64,000 nt of DNA from Kappaphycus alvarezii (Eukaryota > Rhodophyta > Florideophyceae > Gigartinales > Solieriaceae): contig NADL03000492.1 in the NCBI GenBank assembly GCA_002205965.3, forward strand, positions 124,001 through 188,000. The letters are read 5' to 3'. A program made the translations under genes and the position numbers. Below, one piece after another: positions 1 to 13,400 of this stretch. Under the pieces are notes generated by a model. It was not told the origin of the DNA, did no database searches, and saw only the letters and a program-made list of their open reading frames with translations. Position 1 is the stretch's first letter. Each line of letters begins with the position of its first letter.

Positions 1-708
1 TATATTCCCTTGCCGCACCAAATCGGAAACATGAACATTAGGTAAGAATTGCTGAAGTCTGCTAGCAGCTGAGGATCAAAACGGAGAAACTGTGGTTCCA
101 AGCCATCCAAGAGAGCTGTTAATGGAATAAAACATAGACTTTTCAATTGCATTAAGGTTTGCAGTAGGATCTTTTCGACGTAGACGTGTAATAGGAGCAG
201 GACCAAGAGCATTGAGCTTGTCTTCGGCATCAATAGTGCAGCAATGGTCTTCCGTCTGCACAATGTTAAATCCAAAATATCGAAGAGTTCCAGGTCCATG
301 AACAACTGTGCCAAACTTGAATTTTGCATTGAATTCATCCAACAATTGATCCACAGCATGAACGTGTCCAGTAATAAGAATCTCATCTACAATTTTGGCC
401 ACAAGGACAGCCAGACTATTTTCGACCATTCCATAAAAAATCTGCGGAATATCGACCACACGGAGCAGTCCCAGATCTATAAGCAGGTTGTCTGACTGCA
501 CTTGAAATTTCGCATTCGCATTGACAAGTCCATAAGAAGCTGTTAGCAAAAGCCAAAGACACCTATATCTATCCCGTGCTTCTCGTGGAGGAATTACGTA
601 CACATCGCGTTCAGCAGCACCCGTCTGCAAAAACACTGACTTGACATCGACTCGAGATAGACGCCATTTCATCAAAGTAGCAATTGAAATGAGAACTCGA
701 ACTCCCAA
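1..708 (-). pseudogene. Ty1/copia reverse transcriptase relic (runs off window start)
   Basis: The minus strand encodes an RVT_2-type reverse transcriptase. The palm begins with VDVKSVFLQTG and continues with DVYVIPPRE and ASYGLVNANAK, all typical of one copia lineage. The YVDD box is replaced by IVDEIL, so the polymerase active site is damaged. A TGA at 76-78 interrupts the frame after SPF. The same frame stays readable beyond it (SSAASRLQQFL, HVSDLVRQ) to the window edge, as expected for this protein family. It overlaps the integrase reading frame by 37 nt in a different frame, so one frameshift separates the two halves of pol. This is a dead fragment. The 3' LTR, if present, lies outside the window. 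Confidence 0.85.
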
Positions 709-2497
709 TGGAGCAACTTTGGCTTTTTGTCCTCATCCATCTTGACCTTGTAGAGAACATGAGAAGAGATGATATTTGCATTACCAGGAACTGAAGAGCG
801 CGGGAAAATTTGAACAATTTTCTTGAAACTTTCTTCTTTGGCATCATATGCTCGCTGCAGAACGTGATAAGGAAACCCTTGAGCTTGATGCAACATGAAT
901 ACTTTGTTACCAAAGTAGTCGAACATTAAATTCAAATTGGACTGTAGAGTACTTTTTAGCTCAAAAGAACACAGAGCAGAGACAGTTCCTTCACCGGACT
1001 CTGTGATAGTGAACCGCCATGTTTTCTTGCTGAGATACAATTCTTCGGTATCCTCGTCATCGTACGTGACATGATGTCTTCCATCAGTTACCGAAGTCAC
1101 TTCTCCGGAGTAGTGTTGGTTATATAGAGGCCAAAAAACTTCCACTCGATCACCAGAGACAGGTAGAACAGGAGTTGAGTTACAATCTCCAGTGTTTTCG
1201 GGAACTGTACCATTATCATGCGATATATCTGGTTCCTCCGAAGAAGTTATGACAGATTCATCAAGAGCCGAAGCGACCTCTCTGTCAAGTACGTCAATGC
1301 TCTCTTGAATTAATAATGCGAAAGAGTCTTTTTCGAACGCGGGACGTACATCTTCAAAAGCTGCCTTGATAGTATGACCGGAAGAGCCGGGGACTGTGAC
1401 CGTTCGAGATGGACGATCAATTGCGAAAACAGATCTTGGCGAAATCCACCTGCCTCTTTTATCCTTGTCACTCTTGACAAAAACTTCAACTAGATCAACA
1501 ACAGGCAGTTTTAGATCAGTATTAGCTTTGGAGCGGAGAATTCTCGTGAGCTTGCGCTTAGCTTCGATCTGGAGCTGTGCATCAAGAAGCTTAGGATCTA
1601 GTTCGGATACTTTTGAGCACATAGTGACTGGTCTTGTGCAGCCCTTCGCCATTTCAAAGGCGGACAGAATATCAGAACCATACAGATCATTTGATTTGCG
1701 CACTGCTTGGATAGCGGCAAGTTCTGAACTCGTATCATTTCCATGCATCAAACGGAGAAATATGCTGCGTATCACACCATGCTTAGACTCGAGAACATTT
1801 TTGTTGTGTCTTCTGGGTAGTATGGGCTTGAACGTGACACCAATTAATGACAGATACTTAATGAACACTCCATGGTTGAAGGCTTGGTCACCGAGCACAG
1901 CAGTAGGCGGCCAGAACTGACTCACACAGGAAGACCCAAAGCCAAGAACCGCGTCTTTCAAAGAGGTATTCGGCACAATGTAGCAAGACGAATAACGTGT
2001 AGCAGAGTCCATGATGTGCATGATACACAGATCGGAGAGATAGAAATGATCGACGCATACCAACTCGTTGAAAGAGCGTATTCACGAGCTAAGAGAAACC
2101 TTTCGCGTACCCTGAGGTCTAGATGTATGAAGAAATCCAGCACAATTTTCTAAAGTATCGTTGAGATATCTTTCAACAGAGTCATTCCAAAAATTGTTAC
2201 GAATGAGGAGGAGCTTGATATCAGAGTACGACGCATGTCCACATACATGTCAATGAACCTTATCGACTGTATGCTTGATAGTCATCTAGGAGCATTCCTG
2301 AATTGGCCTTCCAAAAAAACCATTAAGAACGCCAATTACTGAAGAAGAGAGCGAAAGATCAGAGCTTGAGGCATTCATGAACGTAGATTTTGGAATGTAA
2401 GAGTGCATTTCGTAATCAGAAAGTGTAATAGAGTCACTAGAACCGCCAGGAGTTGTGAAACGAACACAGTTAGATCCCGTGTGAACAATGTGCGATT
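672..2497 (-). pseudogene. Ty1/copia integrase relic with Tudor-like module
   Basis: This is the integrase half of the copia relic. Its longest open stretch is 672-2063. Catalytic residues are visible as VDHFYL (D), LGDQAFNHG (D) and LESKHGVIRS (E). Upstream (2064-2497) the frame carries a broken zinc-finger region (HVCGHASYSDIK, then LENCAGF) and a protease/gag-like tail starting HIVHTGSNCVRF, with several stops. Downstream of the integrase core there is a separate globular segment, beginning GDRVEVFWPLYNQHY and including HHVTYDDEDTEEL. It has the beta-strand pattern of Tudor/agenet chromatin readers. It is followed by KVFMLHQAQGF and NIISSHVLYKVK, the lead-in to the reverse transcriptase. 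The expected block after KVKMDEDKK is missing, so a deletion lies at the RT junction. Confidence 0.8.
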
Positions 2498-2744
2498 TTG
2501 CTGTGACATTGCGTCATACAGTCCACTGAGAGGATCCTTCTAGATCCAGGTGTCGTATCATGACCTAGCAATCAGAATCGGATCGAGCAGAGAGAACCAT
2601 GGATCCAAGTATAGATCTTTTAGAGCTACTGTGTTGCCCAACCCCCTACTGTCATTGCGAATAGCCACTGAGAATGCGAGGTATCGGATCAAGTTGACCG
2701 CTCCATTGCGGAATCATGTCCTTCGCAAGGACCTTGAGTTCGTA

Positions 2745-3320
2745 CATTCCAATGGCTGAGATACAGGTTTCTTCGTTTCTGTCTGGATAAATGTGGCAAT
2801 AGGCATCGAAGACTACATTGCTGTCAAAGAGACCACCAGCATCACAATACCACGTTGCGGAGAAGGTGCCTTATTAGTGGAGCTTTATACTCGAGGTACT
2901 AATTTAGACCACTCGTCGAATCGCATTGCAGATTCCGAGCTGACCGATCGTGAAACGAGAAGTAACTACTTTCCAAGCCTTTCAATGGAGCAGTCGCTTT
3001 ATAAGGTATAAAAGAGAGTGAAACGACAAGGTAATTTCAGACCCTTTGTAAGTAGACGAACCGTTTCGTTCTCGAAATGAGTGGTTCCATCAGATATCAA
3101 CCCGTTCGGAACGCCAAACGCAGGGTATCAGTACATGATTGCATCTGTAGCGTTCATAGCAGATGTATCACATTGCAGGAAAAACCAGCAGCGGTAGCCT
3201 GAATGATAGTCCTTAAGCATGATGGCATACTTTTCACCTACCGAACTCGGTCCTAGATCGATGTAATCGAATGGGTTTTGTGCCATGGACGGCTGGACCG
3301 AACGGTTGCGGTAACTTCCA
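2745..3320 (-). pseudogene. Ty3/gypsy integrase relic
   Basis: Minus-strand translation gives a gypsy integrase core with in-frame stops. The pieces are FDYIDLGPSSVGEKYA (first Asp), VPNGLISDGTTHFENE (second Asp), then SIERLGK (catalytic Glu), and finally PSPQR followed by PIATFIQTETKKPVS. At least four stop codons interrupt it and no long open frame survives. It belongs with the RT and gag relics at 4.8-7.4 kb, which lie in the expected upstream order on the same strand. Assignment rests on recognised motif order; the exact ends are approximate. Confidence 0.75.
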
Positions 3321-4839
3321 TCTTCCGCCTGTGGATGGAAAGTGGATACAAGTGCAGACCAAGGACCGGACTACGGCCTTCACAGTTGACCAGAAAATCC
3401 GGGTTAGGAGAGTAGTCTCCGTGGCAGACCGATCCCGATGACCTCTGGGACCTGTCAGGGCGATTATGGAAAATCTTACTTGTAGATTTGAGTCAATATC
3501 GATAATAAAGATAGCACTGCTTGTATTTTAGCAGATGTCATTGACACGTTCTAAGTTAAATGAGATAACCAGTGGCGTTTTCTTGTGAAATTGTAATGAC
3601 CACAGCGGCACGCCATTCGAAAATTCCCGCAGAGGACGAGGGCGTTTCGATATCTGAACTAGTCTCTGTACGTTTGAATGTGCAGTCCATCGCCCGAGCA
3701 AATACGCTTACAGTTGTCAGGTTTTTGATGTGGAAACAAGTGTAGTTGTATATGATTACCATAAAGGCCTGGGACTCTTCGCCAAGTAGTCTGCGAATGG
3801 CAGAGTCACAGAGGAGTCTGCGAATGGCAGAGTAGTCTGTTAATATTCTGGAATAAACGAATGCGTATCAAACAGGAATACAGATTGTTGTGTTCTGTGT
3901 ATAGATCGAAGCCGCTCGTAGTCGTTTCGTTCGGGTGCAGCGAGAATGTCGTAGCTTTCCTTCTCAAAGAGAGACCAGTCTAATTGTGTGATATTAAACA
4001 GAATAGATAAGAAAAATAAAGGACCATTTCGTTGGTCCCGATCTTCAGGTGAAACGTGGGTAGATATTTCTGACTAAACCATACCAGATGCCTCAGTTTC
4101 GACGCAGAGTTTTTTTGTTTCACCGCGATGTGATAGTTTGACTTGGTGGGCAGTAACTTCCTTTCAATCTTAAAGTGCCTGTTCCTTCGTGCAGTCACAC
4201 CGTAATAAGGATAAATTAAACGAGAAACTTCGCATTTGGTACGTTTCCCGGTACTGGTTTAATTTTGTTCCATAGATTCCTAGAGATGCGCAATCCGGTC
4301 GTAAAACTGCGGTATCACGTTCTTCCCCTAATGAAGCGAGCAGATTAAATGCTTGAAATGGGCACCAGTCTGCGTTGGCTCCATGTTGAGGAGACCTTTG
4401 AGCCGTTTCTTCTGCTACGAATTCGGAGAGTTGGGTTTTTTGGTGATTTAATGACTCTGCCCCCAAGTCGGTCTGATTTTTCCCTTGAACGGAGAGTAAA
4501 TACCGATTAAACACATGGTAACAGCATTCTGGCTGTAGTTCAGGTCAGACATAGATGCTACCCAGGGCTGGGGTCCTGGATCTGCAAAGCTGTGCTACTG
4601 ACAATCGGAAACTCAAATTACATGAAAACTAAAACTTACATCAAAGGCTAGCATAACAGATACCAGAAATAACAACAAAATTCCAAGTGATACCATAGCT
4701 GCAAGACTAATCCCGCGACTAATCCACTAACAGGCTAGCTTATTGTATCTGTCGGTGGCACTGCCACCTACATTTTCGGTTCGTATCATATTACGCCTAC
4801 ATAGATCAGAAGTCCACACTAGGTAATACTATTTTCAAA
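3321..4839. other. Degenerate interval inside the gypsy relic
   Basis: No gene is recognisable here. It lies where the RNase H region of the surrounding gypsy relic would be expected. The longest open stretch (4170-4514, minus) has no motif that I recognise. A 19-bp direct repeat (AGTCTGCGAATGGCAGAGT) occurs at 3788-3806 and 3815-3833 and may mark a nested insertion end or a local duplication. Confidence 0.4.
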
Positions 4840-5680
4840 AAGAAAAAGCCTTGCCAGGATGCAGTTTGAGGTTGTGTTCGGCGCACATCTTGAACGCACG
4901 GAAAATACCGGGCATGGGTTTGTCCTCAATCAGGATATCTTTTAACCATGAAAAGCTTTTGGGCTTCACAGTTGACGGTATTCTTTAAGCGCAGCATGAT
5001 TTAAGGTTAGTAAATGCGTCCTTCTTTAGTGCAATACGCTCGTCGTTGAAAATATTCCGTCCAGCGTGATGAATGGCTGAAGAGCTTGGAATGATTTTTC
5101 GAGCTCCATCTGAAATCACCCATGCGGCAGATCGAAGGTCGCAAAGAACAGAGAACACTCGTGTGCTAAGTTTCGCATTGGGTGCTGGTGGTTCACAATT
5201 TATTCGTTTACCGGTCGGAGGTCAACCGTTGAGCGGTATCATACAGGACTATGTTTTGGAACGAGGACAGGCACACATGCTCAAGGCAATGTAATATTCA
5301 AATATGAAATGGTATGGCATACTAGCATGTCAACAGTTTCGGAAAGAAATTAGGGTTGATCTTGGAATTAGTTGCGCAATCGCACTTTGACCCGACGTAC
5401 ATCTGCAGTGAGCTCTATATTCAACGATCGGAGTAGAGTTGGGTGACTTGAAGAGAGTAACATGCAGAATATGTGAATATAGTCGCCCATCATCTTGTTG
5501 CGTGTTGCAGCTTCATTGGTCTTCAATCCGTTTGCCCGCGCGGTCTTTTCAAAATTTTGACTTCTTCTCGCACATCAATATTCTGATACTCGTCCAGAGG
5601 GTTAATTAGGGACAGATCTGCAAAGAGGTCTTCATCTGACCTGACTGTGTAATATTTCACAAGTGGTCTTGAATAATCCG
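4840..5680 (-). pseudogene. Ty3/gypsy reverse transcriptase relic
   Basis: Two recognisable blocks survive on the minus strand. At about 4840-5000 the frame reads SWLKDILIEDKPMPG and then FRAFKMCAEHNLKLHPGKAFF. This matches the end of the gypsy palm, where the catalytic box would normally read like WLDDIL; here the first Asp has become Lys. At about 5330-5600 a block containing ANGLKTNEAATRNKMMGDY and LNIELTADVRRVKVRLRN corresponds to the segment just upstream of the RT fingers. The intervening part is too decayed to read. This links the integrase relic at 2.7-3.3 kb with the gag relic at 6.8-7.4 kb into one old element. Confidence 0.65.
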
Positions 5681-6779
5681 TTTTACTTGACTGGATCGGA
5701 GTTTGATGTGCGGTTTAGCCGCGCAATCGTCATGCGATTAACATTTCCACCGCAGTTAAGAGTATTCGGATTCCCAACATAGGAATAACCTGCCTCGTCG
5801 ATTAAAGATCCGCTATTTGCAACAATCTGCGAGTATCCACTTGCAGGTGTCGCAACACCAGAAGGCCAATGACTAGCTTTTTACAAGCGAAATTTTCGTC
5901 GGAAACGAGGAACGAGATGTTGGAAAACGCGATTTGTCTGGAAAACCGATGAAGAACCGTTCTAGGAGCAACCCACGTTCTTGAGAAGGGTAAATAATGC
6001 GCTTTATCTCCTTATTTGAGGGCAACATTAAGCAGAACCGATTTGTTAAAAGGTTCGCTTAGCGATACCCTGCATTATCGCCCGCTCGGCGAGAAGCAGC
6101 TTGATCAGATTGTCATCAATTTCAACATCGCACCGTACGGTAGCATTAGTAGACTCTCGTCCATTAGAAGCTGTGGAAGTAAAGGAAGGTTTGTCGAAAA
6201 TTTTCCAATCGGTAAGGTTGTTGTGGTATTCGACGGACATTTTTTACAAATTATTTTTCCGACTTGCTTGAACTCGCACCAGAAGCGCTAGTGTGTGAAC
6301 GAGTTGAATTTGCTGTTTCGTGTCGAGCTTTTGATGCTGCGGTAACATCCATAATTTTCTGTTTTTTCGCATAAGTAGAACTACGAAATTCGTGGAACCA
6401 TTGATTTAGACCTTTATACTTGCCGTACAGGCAGTTGGGAGGCGATCTTCGTGGCGATACAGAGCTTTTCGTTGAGCTTGGAGGGGTCGGTGAACCCTTT
6501 GAGATATATTTTGTGAACGACGGTGCTTGCGCTCCTTTCTGTCCAATTTCGGTTTTGATTTTGTACCAGTGTTCAGGAGTTTGAAAGCTTAGGCAACATG
6601 TACGGAATGTTTAAGGAAACCATTTCAATCTTTTAGAAGTTCCACATGCAAGAATTCAATTTCTGATTCTTAGCCGACAAAAGGGTGACTTTGGCTTAAC
6701 AGCAGAAAGTACTTGAGCAAAACTCACCTTCTGGTTGTCATTTAAAATCTATGATAAATCATGACGGCGAAGTATTGAA
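5681..6779 (-). other. Degenerate gag-pol junction of the gypsy relic
   Basis: Only scraps are legible on the minus strand. One is an open stretch at 6046-6240. Another (about 5800-5860) reads SQIVANSGSLIDEAG and could be a decayed retropepsin active-site loop. By position this should be the end of gag plus the protease. No intact domain can be claimed. Confidence 0.3.
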
Positions 6780-7395
6780 TATTAGTCCATGAAAAAGGAA
6801 TGAATTCTGGACTTGAACTTCTTGTCTCTTATGTTCATTGAAATTACGGGTCGGACAACAGAATCCAAATTGTTCAGATCGAGACTCTCCTTGGAACCAT
6901 TGGACTTGCTTTCGAGATAATTCCTAGTTTCGAATCGGTAATGGACCATAATCATCGAATACCTTGAAGAAATGAAGTACTAATGCTGACTTTATGCATT
7001 CCCCATGAATATAAAACTTCAAATTGACCGGATGGGTAGCTTCCGTTGTTGATTATGATACCCTCTCGGAGAACTGCTGTTCCTTTGATGATACCTATTT
7101 ATGGTACTAATCATTGAGGCGAAGTAACGCTCTGATTAGCTTACCATCCAAACGGAGAAGTTTTGGGTGATTAATCGAAGTGGCGACAAAATAGGCGCAA
7201 TTTGTTGAAAACGATAAGGAATCATCCAAAGTCTGAGGTACGCTCATGTTGAGCGGTGATTGATTTCCGTCTTGGTTACCGATAGCTTTTTCAATCCGTA
7301 AATTAATGTGATCAATATGGTATTTCGTAGCCGAAGGAAACAGAAAGATGTCGATCGTTTCCGATTTTGCCGAAAGTGGTGGTACAAGAATACCT
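6780..7395 (-). pseudogene. Ty3/gypsy gag relic
   Basis: On the minus strand, an open stretch from about 7395 downward reads VPPLSAKSETIDIFLF, later FVATSINHPKLLRLDGK, LIRALLRLND and then HPVNLKFYIHGECIKSA. This resembles the amino-terminal capsid region of a widespread gypsy lineage, where a ligand-like segment is followed by a motif of the PVNLK type. Two or more stops interrupt it. Its position at the 5' end of the minus-strand gypsy relic supports the call. The transition to AT-rich DNA follows within about 150 bp, so the missing LTR probably lay at 7.4-7.5 kb. Confidence 0.55.
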
Positions 7396-7499
7396 CAGTC
7401 AGCCTCAGCGCGCGCCGAACTGTATTGTAATAAACTTACGTCTCTAATTAAATTAGTTACCGATTCGGAAACAGCATAGACTAGGCTACACGCCGCTTT

Positions 7500-10400
7500 C
7501 AAACCTAATATTCGATAATAATGAATACATAGGTTTTATAAATGTTTCTATTTCTATTTATTGTGATATATAGGTATTTATATGATAAGCCTATGTAATG
7601 ATGCAGTTCTTTATGAAATTATTCAAAGTATAAGTTATGATGGAATTACGAAGAAGAAGCAGGATATCGCTATTTAATATTGTTGAAGACTAAGACGGTC
7701 TTTCCGTAAAAAATTATTATTCATCTTCATAGTAATCCACTTTAAATCAAAATTATTCTCCCTTTACTTGGTTCTAGAAATTAACCAAACCTATCCCATT
7801 GTATTTCAAAAAGACAAAAATTTTGGCTAAAGATCCTCAGTAAGATTAACTTATTTCTTTCTAGGGGGAAATTTGGACTGGTATTGCAGGGTATCCATGA
7901 ATCTACCAGTCAACATATAATAATTCTAACCCATGTCATATTCACCCAAAATCCGCACAAAATGACTCATCGGGGGATTTGTCTGGATAACGTGAAGACT
8001 TATGAATCTTTTGAGTCAAAACATAAACTATGCTTCATTTGGGTTCCCAAAGGGTCTATTTTTACTTTTCGTATTGTCTTTTCTTTGTAAAATTCTTCAA
8101 CGCTTGCGAGTATTTCTTCTGCTGCCACTCTCTAAAGCAGGTTTGTTTTTTCTCCTATTGAGTCTACTCAAAATTTGATATAAAAAACTCTATATATATT
8201 CATATCATCGGGTACAACCTTGGTTATGGGTACATATTTTCTGTGTTTATCCACTAGAGGACCATAAAAACGAAAAAAATCATTATATTTGCTGTAATGC
8301 GTATAAATCACGCGAAAGCCAAGATTTCACAATTATTCTAATCCTAGCTAGTTCAACTGTATTAAGCTCTTCAAATTCTGGTATTTTTGATGTGCGTATT
8401 TAACAGGAATAAGTCACAGTGGAGAAACCGAAATTAATGTCTATCAGGTAGAGTTTTTTATATTGCAGGGACGAAAATTGAGAATTATAGATGGTTGCAG
8501 AGGAGAAAATTCTCACTTCCTAGTAATAATATTTTGATAGTAAAGTTGTCATAAAATCGCTTCATTTGGTAATCTATGCGATAAATTACTTCTAAGAAGG
8601 CCTTAGATGTATTTTCAACCGCCAACCATGTGTAAAAGGACCTAAAAGGGGATTTTTAAAGCATTTCAATAAGGGTATTGGATTTAGATACATTTTTAAC
8701 CACAGAAAAAATTTTCTCTGTCGATTCTGAATTCTCCTTGAAAGACTAAATAGAGAACAGTTACGACAATAGGAAAAGAATTATATTCATAAATTAGTTT
8801 CTAATTTTTGCGTGACTTAGTCCAAAATCTTTCACTGGTAAAATGTTTTGAAAAAAGCTGCTAGGAAAACCCTCTTTATTTAGTTCAGAGATAAGAATAT
8901 TTCTAACGGATAGAACTAGTGTCGAACGGCCTACCTTTAATTTGACTAATGCCATATCAATATGTGAGACAATGGGGGACAAAAAGACCGAATAAAGACA
9001 TGCAAAGCAGAAAAGAAAGCCTTCGAATGAATTCAAAGCCAATGAAAATGATAATAAGGCGAATAACTATGTTCAGGACAAAAACCGTTCTATAATAGGC
9101 TAAGTCTCACTAAAAAGCATTCTATCTAAATGTAAATGTTACTCTGACCCTATAAAAGAGAGAGCAGACCAACTAACTAATTTTTTCTTGTTTTCCCTCT
9201 CCTTGACTTTAGGAAAGATAAAAAACTGTTCCAATTTTCGTAAGCAACACTTTTGCCTTTTCGGATCGGCAAAAGTTTTAAACGTGAAAATGCATGATAA
9301 CATTTTGTGAAATTAATATCCAAAAAAACGATAGAAAAGATAATCAAGTCACGAAGAGAATGGATTTTCTGAAAAAATAGATACTGATATATATGGAGAG
9401 TGACCAATTCGAAGATCTTAGAGAAAACAATTGATCTAGATGCCATATCGAAGACCAAATAGGAATCGGATACTGATATTTATATCAGACCTTGAATATA
9501 GTCTGCTTCTTGTTTGTTGAAGTTTTCTGGTGGATACAGAGGCTTTTTTATAAGCGAAAATAGGATTGTCAAAGGTTACCCTTTTAACTAGAGTTTTTTT
9601 TCGAAATGAGTCGCCTCTCAGTTTTGGAACTGCAGTTTTCTGGGATGATTAGTCTATACACTTTGAACAATGAGTATGAAGATAAATATTTACTGGACAA
9701 CATTTTTATCTAATAAGTTTAAACTTATAGAGCGAGACCGCCAAATGTATCTGTATAATTGCATCAAAGTTCCTACTAGAAAGGATTTAATGGTAAGTTA
9801 TTATCTGGTTTTTATCCTGAGCGCCACAAAAATCCGAGCTTCTACGTATACCCGAGACTTCATATATTCGTATCAGATGTCAAGTCCCTTTATATGTATT
9901 TGTCGCAATAAGATACAGTCTGCAACGGGAAATGTGCTTTAAACGGCCCCAGAATCCCAATAAAATCTGCTGATATTCTCTGAGGAGGAAAAAAACCCGA
10001 AGACTGATAGAATTCGTGAGCAGGACAAATATCAAAATTCAGTCACATTATGCGAAAATATTAGTATCGAGCTACAGGACTTTCATTGTAATAATATCTA
10101 TGCCGCACTATTAGCCAATTTTCTGAATTCTCAACTAAATTACCTTACCGAAGATGCGTTATACGAAATCTTTGACAGTCATATGTTTCGAGATTTTGCA
10201 ATGGAACTAAATTTTAGGCGGTGCATACAAACTTGTCGCATTTAGAATCATTAGTGACGCATAATTTGGCTTCTTAAATTGCACAGCCATCTCAGTAATA
10301 ATGAGACCTTGACTAATTTTGAATAGGCACATTCGGCTGAAGTCCCAAGAATCAACTCCATCTCTACGACAACAAAACTATCTGAGCATAATAAAGTAAT

Positions 10401-13400
10401 TGAAATGATTTCAATTTGAACACGTAGGTCTTTCTTATCTGTGAAAAAAATATCGGAAGTCTTCACATGCAATGAGCGATCCTTAATCTCTTAATACTAG
10501 CTCTGTGCGTATATAAGGTGTAATCACTGCAAATTTGCTTAGGAGAAACAAAAAAATATCAACCGGAAAAATTAGCAAACAGTAAACGCGTGATGGAAGT
10601 TAAAAAGGCATCAATTAGACTAGAATTCGTCTAATTGAAGGATCTACCGTAAACAACGTAAAATTACTTGAAAAATCTGATTAAAGGGGCTTCGACGCAT
10701 AATAGAAACGCATATAAGATGATAATAAATTTGGATGCGGCAAAAAAAATTATTTCGCATTTAGCACAGTGATAAAAGTGCACGAGAGAGTAATATATGA
10801 AGTCCAGTATGTTCTTAAGACCGAGATTACATTTTCCTTGATAGATCTGATATAGGTATCTTCTCAATGGGGGAAAACAGAGCCAGTAGATTTTTTCATT
10901 TACAGTAGCCCTAATTATTTGGCAATATTAGTTACAAAAAAAAAAAAGTAAGGAAGAAACACATGCAGTGAGATCGGGCAACTGTTCTTTCGAAAAATAC
11001 GATGTTAATAATTTCGGAGAGAATTTGCTTGCAAAAAATCTGTTCGAAATTCCCCAACATAATTTATTTTCTATAACATCTTGATTTCTTCCGGAAATAT
11101 GTACATATGATGCGAAAAGTAACATAAATGTTTTTATGGCTTTTTTGTTCCAATTTTTTCTGTCGCCTATAGTATCGACTACATTTTAGGTGAAGCCGAG
11201 CACTAAAACATAATACCTGATTCGCCCTCTTTGCCTTTTCCTTCCAAACTGCTCTTTTATCTGTTAGTTTTATCTCTCAACCCATCTTTGTATCTATTTC
11301 AAAAGTTCATTGGTTCCTTATTATTCTTCTATTAGAATAGCTCATAACATCAAGCAGCTTCAAAGCGGGTTAAAAGCTTATAGATAATACTCACAAAACT
11401 TGAGCATGTGCCCGAAGATAGAGTACTAAAAGTCATTATGGAAGATGAAAAGCTGAAATTTTGGAATTTGAATATATATTGGGTCGACCATTTGTTGGAT
11501 GCTGCCTACTAGTATTTATTCAGGGAAACAATATCGTATACTACGACTAGACGTTAGGCTATTGAAGGATATAGGATTGTAATTAACCATTCTATTTTTT
11601 TAGAGTTCTAACAAAATATATCTGTTTTTTGAGTAGCTTTCCAACTTGAAGCGAACTAAATAATTTAAACGTTTCTAAAACTGCCGAATGAGGAGCTTTT
11701 AAAGATATACTCTGGGATACTAATAAATTTTTTTCGTAGAGTCGCTGAATTATAACCTTAATATAAGTTCAATAGCTCTGTCTTACCTCTTTTGATTCTT
11801 GCTGACTTCGTATATGTTATTCTTTACCCAAATATGAAGGAAAATTATAAGATATAATCTTCAAAATCAAATTCTCTGTATACTTCTACACAAAGTGGAA
11901 CATTCTATGAGGAAATCTATCCCATTAAATCAAAATACTAAAATCCATGAAAAATACTTTGAAGAGGATGCGAGAAAAAAATGATGCTAATCCAAAAGGA
12001 GTCGCGGAGTGAATTAAAAATTTCACTAGTTTACAGGTTACTTTCATCCTCATGGCTTAGTCTTTATATTTTTCATGTATACCTGACTATTTAGCATTAA
12101 AAGTTTATAATTTTTTCCGGAGAGATAAACGATTGTTGAAATGATTTTCACAGTATTTCTGTTATAAAATCTTCAGCAGGCATGGAAAATGCCTGCTGAT
12201 TACAGTGAAGCCACGTATGGAAAAGTATAGAGAAGTATAAACTTGTTCTTAATTAATAGCATAATGCCGTTCTTATCTGGTGCAGATTCAATCGGCTTGA
12301 ATGGCAGATTTACCCCTCCATCAAGTAGTGCCGATGCCAATTCTGAACAAAAATTTTCGATTTCTATAAGGAATTTACAATTCTAGCAATATCAATGGAA
12401 CAACCAGTGAGACTCATTAAGTGAAACGCAGATTCCCGTTAGAATCAAACTAATATAATTTTGGGGAGTAATAACGTGACCAAAAGTTCAACACGGGAAT
12501 CACGGGCCAAATATTTTCCTTAAATTATCAAGTCGGTCTAAAGTCTCTTGTGCTTTTGCCCATTCATTTCAAGATTTTGTACCATTTCCTGGTTAAATTT
12601 AGAGTGAATGACAGAAACAATGAATTTTGTAGCACGTAACGGAAAATATTAGCTTAAGGCTGTTCCGCGAGTCTTGCTTGGTAATAAATAGATCCTGCCA
12701 GCATTTTATATTAAAATTAGAGTATTTATTTAATTCATGAGAGATTTGGACAGTTATTTCTCCTCCATGTTTTTTATTAGTGGTCCGCTTGGCTAAACTA
12801 GAGTAATAATACTCTTTTATACTAGTTAATTAAGATAATTGCAGAATTTTTTTTATAGTTAATCATATTCTGCACCTTATAATTCGTTAGTGGTCAGAAC
12901 TTACAAGAAAGGAGCACACTTTACCTATAACATATTTATGTCTCCAACCCCAAACTTTAAATTAGTCCCCAAATTCTGATCATAAATAGTAATCTTCGGT
13001 TCATCAAGATAGGTAGTCGCAGACCTTGATACATATTTGGGAAGTACGGATGGTTATCAGTCGGAGTGAGGAACAATTAAAACTGGAATCAATCCTACCG
13101 AGGTGTTCCGTGGGACTTCAGCCTTCCGCGATATTCTTCTGTGCTTCGCCATTTAATTTCTGCATCAAATTTGTCCCATTAACCTTTTACATCGGTAAAA
13201 TTTCCGCTCGCCCTTCCCTTGCACAAGTTGTATACTGGATTGACCAGAAAGTAGCAAATTCGAACCATGATTGCATCGTTAAATCAAATTATGAAATGGA
13301 AAATGCAAACAAGTTTGAAAAGTGCTTGACGGTAAAGGTTGATTTATTCATGCACACTACAAAGATATGAGTTGTATTGAACGTATAAATACATAATCTT

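Noticed and set aside
3788-3833. CRISPR-like repeat pair
   Set aside because: There are only two copies with an 8-bp gap, in eukaryotic transposon debris. There is no array and no cas gene.
9670-9942. Open frames in the AT-rich island as genes
   Set aside because: Short, low-complexity, no motif and composition equal to the surroundings; consistent with chance.
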